The notes under the pieces were generated by a model. The model ran no database searches and was not told the DNA's origin. It was given only the letters and a program-made list of their open reading frames with translations. Shown here in pieces: positions 1 through 12,008 of a stretch of DNA of 64,000 bases. Source of the DNA: Isoetes taiwanensis (taxonomy: Eukaryota; Streptophyta; Lycopodiopsida; Isoetales; Isoetaceae). Position 1 is the stretch's first letter. Every line of letters starts with the position of its first letter. Where the stretch lies: the NCBI GenBank assembly GCA_021234155.1, contig JAJEKV010000013.1:13431877-13495876 (forward strand). Reading direction: 5' to 3'. A program made the translations under genes and the position numbers.

Positions 1-1267
1 AAATAACCTTAATTTATCATATCAAACAATTAGTTAACTTAAAATTTATTTTAATTTAACCCCGTGGTCTGAAGGTACCCTTATTTTATCTAACGCATAC
101 GCCCAATTTTGCATGTTGCTATATTAAATTTATGCGGGGTGCACATATAAATTTATCCGGGTGCATACGCAGTAAATGTCAGACGTGGGCATGTTATAGC
201 CAACTTTAAATGGCAAAAAATCCGCCAAGTCCACAAAAACGCCGTGTAATTTTTTTAAGGCGTGGCTATAACATGTCAAAGAGACAGACACAGACACGGA
301 TATACTACACGGATATACTACGGATATGCACGTGGCTATAGCATGATGGCATCTCCATTACCAGCATGGCGCATTGGAGCTATTTGGCTGTTTAACAAGA
401 TGTATAACCCATGCTTTTTGCTTTATTGATTCGTCCACTTAGGCTCTATGGCCGATTTTCCCAAAAACACTCTGCTGCCAATGCCCCTATCTCCAGCGGA
501 AATCATTGTCCGAAGAGGCATTCTAAAAAGTAGAAAGCATTCTACAAAAAGTAGATAATTCCAAAACAAAAAAATCCGACTATCTTACATATAATTAGAT
601 AAGTTAGGCATGACCAAGATATCAAACAAGGATGGATTTTCTGCAAGCTGCACAGAACTGGTCAGTTTGACAAATGCTACTTGATTTTAGACCTTTTGAA
701 ACATTGAGGGCATCCATTAGTAGACATTCAGACAAAGCAGAACCGTGCTGATCCAGCAGGTCCAGCAGGTCAGAGGCCTGCTAAGCAAAAGTGAGCGAAG
801 TATCTGAGATTGATAATCTTTCAGTTCCTCTTGTTTTTGGTGAGAAGGTGAAGTGTTAAAAAAACCCTTAATCAGGTCTCACATGTGGGTTCCATGGTAT
901 CTAAAAGAGGTAATATGGCAAGCATAACCATTCCACCTGCAGCTCATGAACACATAGCATGCCCACAGTTTCTCTTGGAAACAACAATAGTAGACAAGAA
1001 GTATGTTTCACAAAACTATAAAGTATGTAGAAATCCACACTCGCAAACTATTCTACCTTTGGAATAAAATTTCGCTGTTTCTCTACATTCCACTTTCTGA
1101 CTAAATTATTTGAAAACAGTCTAGGTGTTCCTTGCGCATTTCTATACCTTGATTACACAAAATAGTGCCATGCTATCATGGTTACTGTTATGATCCGACT
1201 AACTTAAAACTATCCTTCAGATTTTCATGTTTCTTACAAAAGGAATGCCACTGCTGCATTTTAGAGT
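1..1267. other. AT-rich region without recognised gene
   Basis: No convincing coding region is visible on either strand. The stretch holds a small foldback repeat (190-275), a short direct repeat of ACGGATATACTAC around 297-325, and the 3' flank of the SEC61 gamma gene. The short open frames here have no family resemblance that I can recognise. Confidence 0.5.
190..275. repeat. Small foldback with 13-bp inverted arms
   Basis: CATGTTATAGCCA at 190-202 is repeated in exact reverse complement at 263-275, with a 60-nt spacer. A related GTGGCTATAGCATG occurs near 333-346. This looks like a MITE remnant; no target-site duplication was identified. Confidence 0.5.
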
Positions 1268-1864
1268 TTAAACAGACCCCACAATGATGTTATTGATGGG
1301 AATAAATATAAGCTTCACAAAAAAGCCTATGAACCCCATCACCACAAATCCAATTGCTGTCCTAAAGGCAACCTTTGAATACTCTGAGGAAGTACATGCA
1401 GCAAAAATACAAAACAGTAAGTGCAGATCACAAAATAAAAAAGAAACTGCATGCAAAAGAATGAAGGAAAATTCTAGAGGGTGGGGTAGAAATCAAGGAT
1501 TGCTCTTTTCCTTGGAATAAATTGTTGCTCATGAATAACAACTTTAAATTCGGAGTTTCAGGGCTTGCGGAATGTAGATCTTAGAAAATTTAGATTGGCA
1601 CCAAAAGAAATGCCTGCAATTTACAGGTCCAAAATTAATGTGCAAAATGAGTTTTTCAAGTTGCAAATCTGCGGATCTGTGTTGGATCTGCTGGTTCAGG
1701 ATCTATTGGCTAGAAGACCTACTAATTCGGGAAAAAAAAAACAAGAGAGAGAGAAGAGATGGGTCCGAACCTTTTTGATCGGGTTTATGACAGCGCTTAA
1801 CCAAACGGACGCTATCTTTTGCAAACTCCTTGACTGGCCTCACCACGGAATCTACTGCCTCCAT
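1268..1864 (-). CDS. SEC61G: Protein transport protein SEC61 subunit gamma
   Basis: This is the gamma subunit (SecE homologue) of the Sec61 translocon, a tail-anchored ER membrane protein that clamps the SEC61 alpha channel. It has two exons: 1864-1771 encodes [18 protein letters not shown] through KRCHKPDQK plus one base, and 1383-1268 encodes the rest to the TAA at 1268-1270. The 387-bp intron has GT at the donor and CTCAG at the acceptor, and the split Glu codon is rebuilt in frame. The product is 69 residues, the usual family length. It has an amphipathic N-terminal helix with the KRCHKPD motif and one transmembrane helix (about residues 43-62, [16 protein letters not shown]). The ATG at 1864 is chosen because family members start there, although the frame is open upstream. 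No break is seen. It is the only host gene in the window that appears intact. Confidence 0.95.
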
Positions 1865-3277
1865 AGCGGCCGGAGCTGAGAATGAGGAAGGTCGTATATA
1901 CAATGAAAATATAAAGGCAAAATTTAGGGAAAAGGGCAAAGGCCCCTTCCGCGATTTCTTAACGCGCTTATGAAATGGTGGAAAATAAAAATGGAAGGCC
2001 AGATTTTTGTTTTCTTTATGATGCTCTAGGCAGGAGGCCCTCCTTGGTTGCCATGTGTCCAGGCATGAAGGTGCATGAGGGCAATTTCAGAAGCATGGCT
2101 TATTGGGCTTGAATCGGTTGTGTATTGATTCTGGCATGAAAGGCTTGAAACGGCTTATTCAAGCAGTTTTTGGTTTGAATTAGGTTAAAAATGGCGAAAA
2201 AAATCTTTCTAGAAGTCTGCAATGGAATGAATGTTATGGCAAAAATGAGGAAGGCTCTGCAAATCCATGTTACATTTTAGATTATGCTGAGCAGCAGAAG
2301 CAACTCTCATTTGATGTCTTTTGATAGATGAAGTGATTATCTTAAAACGAAATGTTAACTATAGCAACTCTATGAAGAATGAAAAGTAGCAACAAGAATG
2401 GCAAAGTGGATGTCGGAAGATTTGATGGCCGCAAATCAGGAGACTTATGAAGGAAGGTGTTTCTTTTGGCCATCAAATTATGAAAAGAATTTTTTGAGGA
2501 GGAGGAGGAGTGTGTAATTGGTCTTGCATTTAAAATGCAATTCCGTAGTACTTATGATTGCATTTTAAAATGTTCTTTCTCTATTCTTGTTTTTCTATTA
2601 CATAGTATGCAATTCCATAGTACTTATGATTACATTTGAACAGTAAATATGATTGAGTTCTTTTAGTTGGTGTTGCGAAAATGAGCTATTCTGATGTTAG
2701 TAGGACTATGTAATGAGAAACAAAAAACATGGGGCCTAAAAACATAAATTCTCCATTAAATAGTTTGTGTTTATACATCATCAGTTCAGTGCCATAATAA
2801 AAATTGCAATGGGCTCCTAGGATTCAGGAACACAACTTCCCTAATCTCGGGAACAACTGCTCCCACCTAATCCCTAATCTCTATGACAACAAACCCTCTG
2901 TGAATATTAATCCCAACATTTCCCTTCAAGGGTGTCTTTATCACAAACATATGAACAATTTAATTGATAAGGATACTTGTTATATGCTTCATTTGCCATC
3001 AGAAAGAAGTTCCTCTTTTCTGGCACAGTTTCACTTCTTGTCATAGCACCTATACTTCAGACATTAAATTACACAAATTGCTATCTACAAAGCCCCATTA
3101 GGAAGAACTTCCCATGTAGTTGTGTGAGATATTTATTTTCCTATTTGATTCAACGCAATCAACTACCCCTCGGCTATTACCCCTGTTATCGTAGATCAAA
3201 TGACCTCCACGCCCATTTCACTAAGTCAAATCATCAACTATCATCAAATGCATTCTCATATGTTTGATATTTATTTT
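1865..3277. other. SEC61G upstream region and unassigned DNA
   Basis: The first 100-200 bases upstream of 1864 (read on the minus strand) should contain the SEC61G 5' UTR and promoter. A TATATTT-like run lies near 1905-1912, but no promoter element is certain. The rest is AT-rich with no recognisable gene. Confidence 0.4.
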
Positions 3278-3650
3278 CTCTGTTTTATGAATTTCTGGGT
3301 CATGCACACGAACCTGATTATATCCAGATTTTAAATCTAACTTACTGAAGATGGTGGTGGCCTTCAATTTATCCAGCAAGTCATCCACTCGAGGAATAGG
3401 ACACTTATTCTTTATTGTGAACTTATTGAAGGCCCTGTAATCAATACACATAAGAAAAGAACCATCTTTTTTGTTAACCAAAAGAACTGGTGCTCCATAT
3501 GGCGAGCTACTTTCTCGGATCAAACCACGATCTGCCAAGTCCTGAACCTACTTTTTGAATTCATCAAGCATAACTGGTGACATTCTGCAAGGATGTTTCA
3601 CTACTGGTTCAGTTCCTGGAACTAACTCAACTATCCCACTGTGACCAGAC
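3278..3650 (-). pseudogene. Ty3/gypsy reverse transcriptase fragment
   Basis: Read on the minus strand, the frame contains the N-terminal part of a gypsy-type reverse transcriptase: [50 protein letters not shown] and [15 protein letters not shown]. The fragment stops before the catalytic YxDD block and has at least one in-frame stop near 3549, so it is dead. No LTRs belonging to it are visible. It is a different lineage from copies A and B, because its residues differ at many positions. Confidence 0.85.
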
Positions 3651-3681
3651 CTGATATATCATTGACCTGATATATCATTTG

Positions 3682-3812
3682 TTGTAGGAGTATTGAGTAG
3701 ATTTTTGGCAAATCGTACTCAAAACACATTGGATTGCTGCTAAGAAAGTGCTGAGATACGTCAACGGAACACATGATTTTGGTATTGTGTATGAATCAAA
3801 TGGTCAGGTTCA
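3682..3812 (+). pseudogene. Ty1/copia RNase H-region fragment
   Basis: The plus strand encodes pieces resembling the copia RNase H region: LSRFLANRTQ, then after a frameshift AAKKVLRYVNGTHDFGIVYES. In copia elements this block (SRFM..P...HW.AAKRVLRYLKGT) follows the reverse transcriptase. Only about 130 bp remain, directly beside an antisense gypsy fragment. Confidence 0.7.
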
Positions 3813-4812
3813 TATAGTTGTAGCCTCCGATACCGGCTGAATATAAGAGGAACCGACTGGATATAAGACAAAAAGATCGGATCAGACATCAAGAACAACA
3901 GTTTTTGAGCAATCTTGCCTGAAATAGGCAAATTTAATCACTCTTACAGCCTGTGTCAAGCCTATTTTTGTTAAAAAATCTGTTTCCAACCGTATTCATG
4001 CAAATTTTATGGGTGAAAGCCTTTTCAAGCTCTAATCTGGCATATTCAATTCGTTTTAAGCCATGTTTGATTCGATTTGTTTTAAGCCCAGATTGCAATA
4101 TGTCGCTGCTGCACGGATTTGCATTAGATTTTGAATCTTTTGTTACTATTCTGTATATGTTGTAATGGGCAGTTAAAATTTGCAGATGCAAAACTTCAAA
4201 AAAGCACTAAATAGAAACAAAGAAATCGTTTTTGATACTGAACAGAAACAAAAAAATCATTTTGATTGTTTCTTACCTTCTAGAAATTTCGTTGTGATCC
4301 CATCAGTGCAGGGAATCAAACAACAAAACTCACAATCTCAAAGCTTAAAACATGAATTGTCGGGCAAAGGGTTGAAGAACAGTGGATGCACAATTTTTAA
4401 CGGGACTGGGAATTTTTTTTAGGGGCCTTCTTTTTAACAGCTAATAAAGAATGAAAACGCCCCTAACAACAGTCAGGGGCAATTTGTCTCTCAGGGGAAG
4501 AGTCAAAAATTTGTCTCTCCCCCTATCTCTCGTCATCTCCCATCTCTCGTTATCTCTCATTTTATCTCTCGGCTTGCATGTGGCCAACACATCTCTGCCT
4601 CCCTCCCTCCCTCCCCTCTTTTGCAGGTTGTTTTCCACATGTTTGAGAATTTTTTATCTTTTGCCATATACGGCGAGAGATAATTTTTGTACGTATAGCT
4701 CCTCTCGAGCTTGAGAGGAGCTTGACTCTGGAGCCTTAACAACATGCATTTTGCTGAAGAACCGAAAACAGAGAGTGCCAAAATCTTTCGCCCTGCCGGA
4801 ATTCAATGTCTG
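3813..4812. other. Unassigned DNA with CT-rich tract and short hairpin
   Basis: No gene was recognised. A pyrimidine-rich low-complexity tract lies at about 4515-4620. AGCTCCTCTC (4697-4706) pairs perfectly with GAGAGGAGCT (4713-4722) around a 6-nt loop. Confidence 0.4.
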
Positions 4813-5585
4813 TTAGCACAAAGCAATTTTCAGACCATGAGAAGATCTCATCTCTTCCAGTTCCTTAACAAGCTGAATTTTTTGCATGGACTCATCTTTC
4901 ATGAACTCCAATTTCTTGTCTTCTGTTGTCCCAAAATGTGATGCCATTTTACTAATTCCTAATGCTACATCCTCATCAATAACCAATCTGGATCTCTTCT
5001 TTGAGACTGGCTTATCTGCACTCCAGGCTGCATACAAGTTGTTGATCTAGGACTGATCTCATGCACACCGTCTTTATCAGTAGAAGTCGGAGTGCTATTC
5101 GAGTTTCCACCATTAGTGTTTGGGTTTGACGGAGTTTGCGGGGGTTCTGTGTGAGTAGGAATTCCTGTGTTCTTTGTTGGAGGTTCACTATTTGGAATAT
5201 TGAACTGTTCATCCTCGAATTCAAAATTGGTTCCAAATGTTTCATAGTATGAATCTGTCATAAAAGTATCCTGGTATGATGAGTACATCTCTACAACATG
5301 GGAAGCTTCTTCCCCAAATGCACCATCATCTCCAACTCTAGGGAGATCTGTGTGATTCATGCAACCTGTTCTCAATTCTTCCATTCTCTCATACCATTGC
5401 CACGTAGAAGGTCCTGCTCCTCTTCTGTCTTCACAATATTTTTCGTCCTTGAATTTAGCCTGAAGCTTGTCCAATTTGTTCTTCAACTGCCTCAATTCGA
5501 TCAAACCTGGCACTATGGAAGTCAATCTTTCTAAAATATCATCGATCTGAGCCCTCAGATCGCCATTCTGGGCAGGGACGAGCCA
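4813..5585 (-). pseudogene. Myb/SANT-like (Harbinger-associated type) protein, frameshifted
   Basis: The minus-strand frame from about 5585 to 4965 encodes QLKNKLDKLQAKFKDEKYC, then WQWYERMEEL, an acidic and Asn/Pro/Thr-rich linker, and DKDGVHEISP. A second frame (5037-4813) continues with KKRSRLVIDEDVALGISKMA and a helical tail. The order resembles plant Myb/SANT-like proteins of the group associated with PIF/Harbinger transposases: C-terminal end of the SANT domain, variable linker, conserved helical tail. The N-terminal SANT helices are absent. A frameshift near 5040 separates the two parts, and no start codon precedes the first. The family assignment is by eye. Confidence 0.5.
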
Positions 5586-6403
5586 TTATATAAGTGCACT
5601 CCATATTCGAGGCCGGTTATCGGTGTCTTCTCACATCAACACTTCTCTCGTTGCCCATTGTTCGGGTTGGCTTCTTCGCCATCTCTTGTATAGACAGCAT
5701 CATCATGGTAATCTTCAAGACCAATTTTCTCTACGCACTCCTCTGGAAGGAACACAAATTCTACCGATGCTTTCTCTATGTTTTGCAAATCTTAGCCGCA
5801 ACTTCTTTATGCTTGCAAATTCTACTTGAACTTTCTATATGCTTGAGTATGTGCATGCTCGGGAGGACAGGTTCGCATGTTTCGGAGGACCATCATGTTG
5901 TATACTAGATTTGGTTGATTTCATATTGGACAATTTGATTTTGATTGCGAGCTTATCAATTGATAGGTTGATTTGATTACAAGCTTGATTTGCGGTTTTG
6001 TGGCTTTGGTCTTTACATCATGGTTTCCTTGCATGTAGCATCGGTGTGTTACGTGCAGGTAGGATTCACAGTATAAAACATGATCTTTACAAATCTTGGG
6101 AAAGGTCCTCTACACAAAACATCAACATCCAAAAGTGGTGTTCTATTGATGAGCTTGGATCAATGAATACAATAACTCATAGGGAAACACAACAATGAAT
6201 CCCAAATGAGTGAAAACAAAATCAAATGCCTCAGAATTAGACAATCATCGAGGTCACATGAATGGAGTATCAATAAGTAAGGGCTCAAGAATTTGAAGAA
6301 CACTGTTGAAGGTAAAACTGTTCCTGAGTTAGAAACTTATCGTCGGGATAAAAAACCCCGCCTTTCGAGTTTTCGAAGAAATAACTGACTCGAAGAGCAG
6401 TTA
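5586..6403. other. Unassigned DNA; insertion target of copy C
   Basis: No gene was recognised. The segment about 6095-6131 (TTGGGAAAGGTCC followed by ACACAAAACATCAACATCC) recurs at 28688-28725. The segment about 6345-6385 (GGGATAAAAAACCCCGCC followed by GTTTTCGA) recurs inside the hairpin at 57264-57344. Its right end is the target site of the retrotransposon that follows. Confidence 0.5.
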
Positions 6404-6408
6404 CCGAC
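6404..6408. repeat. Target-site duplication CCGAC (left)
   Basis: CCGAC directly precedes the TGTGACG terminus at 6409. The identical CCGAC follows the opposite terminus at 27806-27810, which proves that everything between them arrived as one element plus later insertions. Confidence 0.9.
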
Positions 6409-6650
6409 TGTGACGTCCCCTACTCATATACGGTGCACTCACTGCATACAAACAGGAGTTCATCCCCCATACCAGCTCCATACTGATACAGAGCCCTCCA
6501 CGTATCACTGCAACCTTGATGAGTTCCAGTGGAAAGAATGAAGGGGTCATTTACCCTGTCTCCCTCAGGGCCTACCTAGCTGCGGAAGCGTAAACATACA
6601 TGTCAGTATACAACATCAACATCACATAACCATCTCGAAGGATGGCTCAT

Positions 6651-7092
6651 TGTTAGCCCTTTGGGCTAAACATATGCATGAGTGGCATAGGCCACATGTA
6701 TTTATCACATTGGACCACTTGATCTAGGGCCCAGATTTAGCCCACATATGTGGTAGGTGGCATAGGCCACATGTATTTGTCATATTGGACCCCACAATCT
6801 ATGGCCCAGATTTAGCCTAGATCTGTGGAAGGTTAGATATCAGTTAGGGTTAGGGTTTTGCTCTACTATTTAGAGAGAGCATTTCCTCTCATTGTTTAGG
6901 TTTTTGCTCACGTTTTGGAGCACCTCCTTTTGGAGCATCAATATGATTCTGTTTTGTTCATTCTTTGCTTTGTTCTTGTTCTTGGAGTTTCTTCCCATCT
7001 TCTTTTGTTGATCCATGAGCTTTTGTGGCAGCCTTGTGGCATCCGGCAGTCATGGACTGCTGCTGCAAGGTGATGCCGAAATGGAGGAACAT
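6651..7092 (+). repeat. 5' LTR of the TRIM-like element
   Basis: It matches 9626-10072 with few differences up to about 7078, then diverges over the last bases. The end is placed at GGAACA (7092) because TGG, the usual first bases of a primer-binding site, follows. That last boundary is uncertain by several bases. Confidence 0.75.
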
Positions 7093-7673
7093 GGTCTTAC
7101 CTTAGTCGGCCTGGTTTGCCTTGGCAAACAAGCCCCAAACAAATTTTTTTGCATCAACACATTAATCTTCTGGGGTAATGTCTTTTACAGTTCCATGGGA
7201 TCAAGCTCGCTCCATTTTCCTCAAAAGCCCCATGGATTTGTTATGCCAATTAGCCATGGATTCAGCAATATCTTCCAGCCGTCTTGGAGCTGCATAGCCA
7301 ACCGATCTCTCATCCATCTCTCCTGGAACATTTTACAGACAATGAGATGCCCTCTTTCTGCAACAAACAATTTTTCGGCTTTGGCTGCAACCCGGCATCA
7401 CTTCTGCACACTTCATCTGCATCTATCAACAGACCATGGCGTGACAACGGTTTTCCACTGCCAAGCTTGTGTCCTGGCATAACAGCAAACAGAGCATCTG
7501 TGTTTTTCCCTGCATCCGAAATTTTTTAGTGCCATCTTTCAGCGGCTTTCTCCCAACGGCTGCAGTGATACCCCTCAATATTTTCGTGGCAATCAAAGGC
7601 ACTCTTTTCTGCAACAACTGATCTTCTGGCAAAACTTGGACATGAATTCTGTGCATCTTCTCAAGAAACCCCC

Positions 7674-8779
7674 TCCACGGCCCTCCACGGCGTGGACCAA
7701 TCTATGGCTTTCACAAAATGGCAAGCGTGACGCCCACCCACCCACGGCTCTGTGACCCCAAGATTTTCAAGAAACCACCATCTTTGCCCCGTCAAAACCG
7801 ATCAGCCACACGAGTCTTGCCTGTGTTTTTTTCAAAGAGTTTGGTCTGTATCACAAAAGCAAGCCCACGGCCATCACGGCGTGGCTTCAATTTGCAACAC
7901 CTTCACAGGCGTGCGTCTGCCCAACCTTCATAGAAGCCCACGGCCATCACGGCGTGGCTTCGAGTCTGCAACATCTTCACAGCGTGGGCTTTGTGCGCTC
8001 ACCCGGCGTGGCAGAGACGCTACGCAACTCTCCGGCAGCAAGCTTCAAGGCCATAACGGTTCGGCGTGCTACCCTCACCCCGGCGCCGCGGCCTGTAAGT
8101 CCTTCCGCGGCCCGGCGTCAATGCTCCCGGCATCCCACGACCCATCCGCGGGCCACACTTCACGGAGGATCATCACACGGGCGGACAGCATCAACAGCAG
8201 CCCACGGCCATCACGGCGTGGCTTCCCGTCGCCCACGGCCATCACGGCGTGGCTTCGAGAGTTCAAAACCTTCGCAGCGTGGGCCTTCCACGGCGTGTGT
8301 TAAAAGCTTCAGCCCACGGCCCCACGGCGTGGCGTCCTCAAATGACCACGGCCCCACGGCGTGGCACAATTTGATTTTCTTTCACAACCCTTGCTGGCGT
8401 GAACCACATCACATCCCACGGCCCATTAAGGCGTGGCATATTTTCATCGTGAGATCTATAGACATTTTTTATCTGGCGTGAACCCCATCAAACCCCACGG
8501 CCCATCCTCTGGCGTGGCACATTTCTCTCATGTCAACACATTGTCATCATCCTTTATGACTTTCTTTCCTAGCGAGACTTAGCCACTTGAATATTCCACA
8601 TGGCCCATATTTTTGGTGTTTTTCACCCCTTCTAATGTTCAAGACATTTTTTTACATACCAGAATATCTCGTTTTACCATTATACCTTTGGAGGTAAAAT
8701 TTTATGCAACTATGACTTCAAACATCACGGCCCAACGGCGTGAGTTCAACAATCTGTCACGGCCCCTCAAGGCGTGATT
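7674..8779. repeat. Dispersed array of CCACGGCC...GGCGTGG units
   Basis: About a dozen units have the form CCACGGCC, 2-8 variable bases, then GGCGTGG. They lie near 7676, 7867, 7939, 8204, 8237, 8314, 8346, 8416, 8496, 8728 and 8758. Four share the exact core CCACGGCCATCACGGCGTGG. The ends CCACG and CGTGG are complementary, so each unit can fold into a short hairpin. Confidence 0.75.
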
Positions 8780-9066
8780 TCAAGCACAACTTTCAATCAA
8801 CTTTTGACGCAAGAAGTATCTTGAGCATATTTTTGGCACATTTTGGGGGACGCCTCATCTTTTGTCGCATTCTTGGAGATCTTCTTTGCACCCTTGTACC
8901 AACAAACCTCACACAGCCAGCGTGTGTAGGCCTTTTTTCAGCAATCTTTCCTCAACATTCATGCTTACCTCATCGACCCAACTACAGGGCGTTTGAGAGA
9001 CAATTTTTTCAATCCATCTCGGCCGTCCATAATACATGGCGGTTGAGCCTCTTTCAAATTCAACCA

Positions 9067-9291
9067 ATGGCGTGAAGATGACTTATGGCCTTCCGCCCCT
9101 TCAAATTCAACTCCTTCAAGTTCAACTATCTGCTCAAACTCTTTCAAGTTCAACAAATGGCGTGAAGATGACTCAGGGCCTTCCGCTCCTTCAATCACTT
9201 ATGTTTCAACTCTTTCAAGTTCAACTCCTTGTTTCAAGTTTCCAAGTTCAACACATGGCGTGAAGATGACTTAGGGCCTTCCGCCCCTTCA
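9067..9291. repeat. Three imperfect copies of a ~37-bp unit in a ~94-bp period
   Basis: ATGGCGTGAAGATGACT followed by a GGCCTTCCGC block and TTCAA occurs near 9067, 9157 and 9255. Pyrimidine-rich TTCAAGTTCAACT spacers separate the copies. Confidence 0.7.
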
Positions 9292-9625
9292 ACAATTTTT
9301 GTTTCTCATTTTTGTTCAACTCATTACAAGACACTTTGATTGGCGCATGTATTCGGAGCTAGTGGCAAGCTCTATGAGAAGTGGTGACAGCCTTCTCAAC
9401 ATTACATTTGACTTCTATGGATTTAAAGGAGCTCGTGGCAAGCTCAAGAGAAGTGGTGACAGCCTTCTCATCCTCTTACGATTTTTGGTACTTCATCGAC
9501 ATTGGCATTTTTGGATCAAGACTTTTCGGCGACATTATCATTCCTTCCCCTCACTTTGGACACTGTTGTAAATGTTTAACCTGATGTTATAAAGGTTCTA
9601 CATACTTTGGTGTGGTGGGGGGGAG

Positions 9626-10072
9626 TGTTAGCCCTTTGGGCTAAACATATGTATGAGTGGCATAGGCCACATGTATTTATCACATTGGACCACTTGATCT
9701 AGGGCCCAGATTTAGCCCACATATGTGGTAGGTGGCATAGGCCACATGTATTTGTCATATTGGACCCCACAATCTATGGCCCAGATTTAGCCTAGATCTG
9801 TGGAAGGTTAGATATCAGTTAGGGTTAGGGTTTTGCTCTACTATTTAGAGAGAGCATTTCCTCTCATTGTTTAGGTTTTTGCTCACGTTTTGGAGCACCT
9901 CCTTTTGGAGCATCAATATGATTCTGTTTTGTTCATTCTTTGCTTTGTTCTTGTTCTTGGAGTTTCTTCCCATCTTCTTTTGTTGATCCATGAGCTTTTG
10001 TGGCAGCCTTGTGGCATCCGGCAGTCATGGACTGCTGCTGCAAGGTGATGCCAAGGACCCCAAACATCAACA
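9626..10072 (+). repeat. 3' LTR of the TRIM-like element
   Basis: 447 bp, TGTTAG...ATCAACA. It is preceded by a guanine-rich polypurine tract and followed by the CTCAT duplication (10073-10077), after which copy C's LTR resumes. Confidence 0.85.
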
Positions 10073-11407
10073 CTCATCACATATCTGCATAGACAAAGAT
10101 CAGTACATCACATATGGAAATCCTACCCAAGGCTCAGACTCAAGGGATGACTGACGGCTTGGGCCTCCAGAGGTCATTGCAGACAGAATTCATGGCAATT
10201 GGATTTGGCTGGCATAAGAACATGGCTTAGGGTAGTCCACTCCATCTGCCCCTCCTGTGCACACTTTGCAGAGTAGGTTGAAAAGTGTTGGGACCTGACT
10301 GTAGCCCGCCGGATGCATAGCCAGAGGGGCTATTTCTGGGTTGCATCTTTCCAGTTCCGATGGGGCAGGTAGGGATCACTCCCTCCAGAGATCTACATGC
10401 TGACTCAAGGTGACTAGAGGGCCACTGCCCGTACTCGACTTGAACTCCATGGAAGGTGTACACCACCCCAAGAGTGTCGAACCCATGCAAAGCCCTCACA
10501 CAGTGGCAGAGCATTGTGCGGCCGAACTACTTGAAGATGACGCTAGAAAGGGAAACCGATGGCCTAGTCTGCTCAGACAGACTTTGGGAGGCGAGATTGG
10601 CTCTTGGATCAAGCAAAACAGAGCCCTAGAAGGCTGTGGATGAAAATGGAAAGTTAGGGTTTCCTATGCCTATATAGACTAAGGGTTAGGGCTAGGGTTT
10701 CCCATTATCCCTTTAAGCATGTGGGATAATTGGATATGGCCCACTTGCCCTTATTAACTAGGTGGCATAAAGTGTACACATGGGTAAATGTGTACACATG
10801 GATAAATGTGCACATAAATAAATGTACACACCTTGCAAGTTGCCCCCTAGGGTGCTACTTGCTTGGCTACACGTCGGCGCATTACCGTCAATCGGGATAT
10901 GGGTAATGCGATTTAGGCGATAAAGATATCGTCTTAGGACCGTGATAATTTGTCTTTGGAACGTCACATTCTCCCCACCTTAAAATGATGTTGTCCGCAG
11001 CATCGAGGTTCTTCCCACCTTGGGATCTTCCTGTCCTGCAGCCAACTTGATGCATACAATTAGTATTATAGTTACACAATTATTAGAATTACTCTAAGGT
11101 AATGTTTAAGACATTACTATACTATTTCATTATCCAATTAACTTATCACTTCATAACTTAATCAACGCAAGGTAATTACTAACCTTACTTAATACAACAT
11201 TTAAGTTTATCAAAGTTTATCAATTTCATACAAAATTTACACTTCCAAGGTACTCTTCATCCCTTGCAACACATTATAACAAAATTTGTGTTGCAAGTCT
11301 TTGCACCTTGAAATCCTGCATTAATTTTACAATTTCTATAATTACATACTTACTATCTTACACCAGATTTAAGCGATTAGTTTCAATGGTAGAAATCACA
11401 ACTACTC

Positions 11408-11490
11408 TAGAATAGAATAGAATAGAATAGAATAGAATAGAATAGAATAGAATAGAATAGAATAGAATAGAATAAAATAGAATAGAATAG
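11408..11490. repeat. (TAGAA)n microsatellite
   Basis: About 16 uninterrupted-to-near-perfect pentamer copies with a single G-to-A variant near 11475. It lies within the 3' internal region of copy C. Confidence 0.95.
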
Positions 11491-11971
11491 TGCTCGTGAT
11501 GCGACTCCCTGCCGGTTCTTCGTTCTCATTGGCCTCCTGGATTCACACCACGCTAGAATATTAATGTAAAGTTGGTTATAAGGGAACCACCCCATCTATC
11601 TACATGAATGCATGACTAATCTCCCGGCGTAGGAAGAGGATGCTTCTTCCATCGTGGCCGTGGAGACAGCGCCCTATAATGCCTATATGCCGCTCATGCC
11701 TACACCTTTAGTTGCCTGAGACGTGGAGGATAGGGTTCTTCCCGTATTTGGGCGTGAAGGATAGGGTCCTCCCCGTAGGCATTGACTAGAGGTGCTTTCC
11801 TATCCATGCATTCCTGAATGACCTCTTATCTCTCGAGGCCGTCTACTTCCGTGGGACAGAAGTAGACTTTTTAATCTACCTTCCACTCATCCAAGCAGAA
11901 CCGCGGGCATGCCTATAATGTCATTAGACCACGTCCTAGAGATCACCATAGTAGTCCCATCATCGGTAATT

Positions 11972-12008
11972 ACGCATGCAACCCATACTTAGCATAGACT
12001 GCATGCGT
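11972..12008 (-). other. Conserved 3'-region stem-loop of copy C
   Basis: ACGCATGCA (11972-11980) pairs with TGCATGCGT (12000-12008). Copy A has the same arms, extended to 12 bp, at 41052-41088 just after pol. Conservation of the paired arms, with less conserved loop sequence, suggests an RNA structure. Confidence 0.6.

Larger units (their letters stand above)
7093..9625 (+). other. Interior of the TRIM-like element, no pol
   Basis: The interior holds open frames of up to 183 codons (for example 7752-8303), but these are overlapping translations of the repeat units and match no known protein. No reverse transcriptase, integrase or zinc-knuckle motif is present. Two repeat arrays are listed separately. 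Confidence 0.6.
6651..10072 (+). mobile_element. Non-autonomous TRIM/LARD-like LTR element inserted in the LTR
   Basis: The element starts TGTTAG and ends ATCAACA, and is flanked by the 5-bp duplication CTCAT (6646-6650 and 10073-10077). It has two similar LTRs of about 445 bp. A G-rich polypurine tract (about 9612-9625) precedes the right LTR, which sets the orientation as plus. The 2.5-kb interior encodes no gag or pol; it consists largely of short repeat arrays. It must have been moved by enzymes from another element. Confidence 0.85.
6409..10968 (-). repeat. 3' LTR of copy C, split by a TRIM-like insertion
   Basis: Termini are TGTGACG and CGTCACA. The LTR proper is 6409-6650 plus 10078-10968, about 1.13 kb. 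Compared with the 5' LTR it lacks about 450 bp (the counterpart of about 26896-27342), including the gag leader exon. The remainder is nearly identical to the 5' LTR. The outer end borders CCGAC, and the inner end borders the polypurine tract (TTCTCCCCACCTT on the plus strand). Confidence 0.9.

Noticed and set aside
7752-8481. Two overlapping long open frames in the TRIM-like element
   Set aside because: They are frame-shifted readings of the CCACGGCC repeat units, with no known domain and no second copy for comparison.
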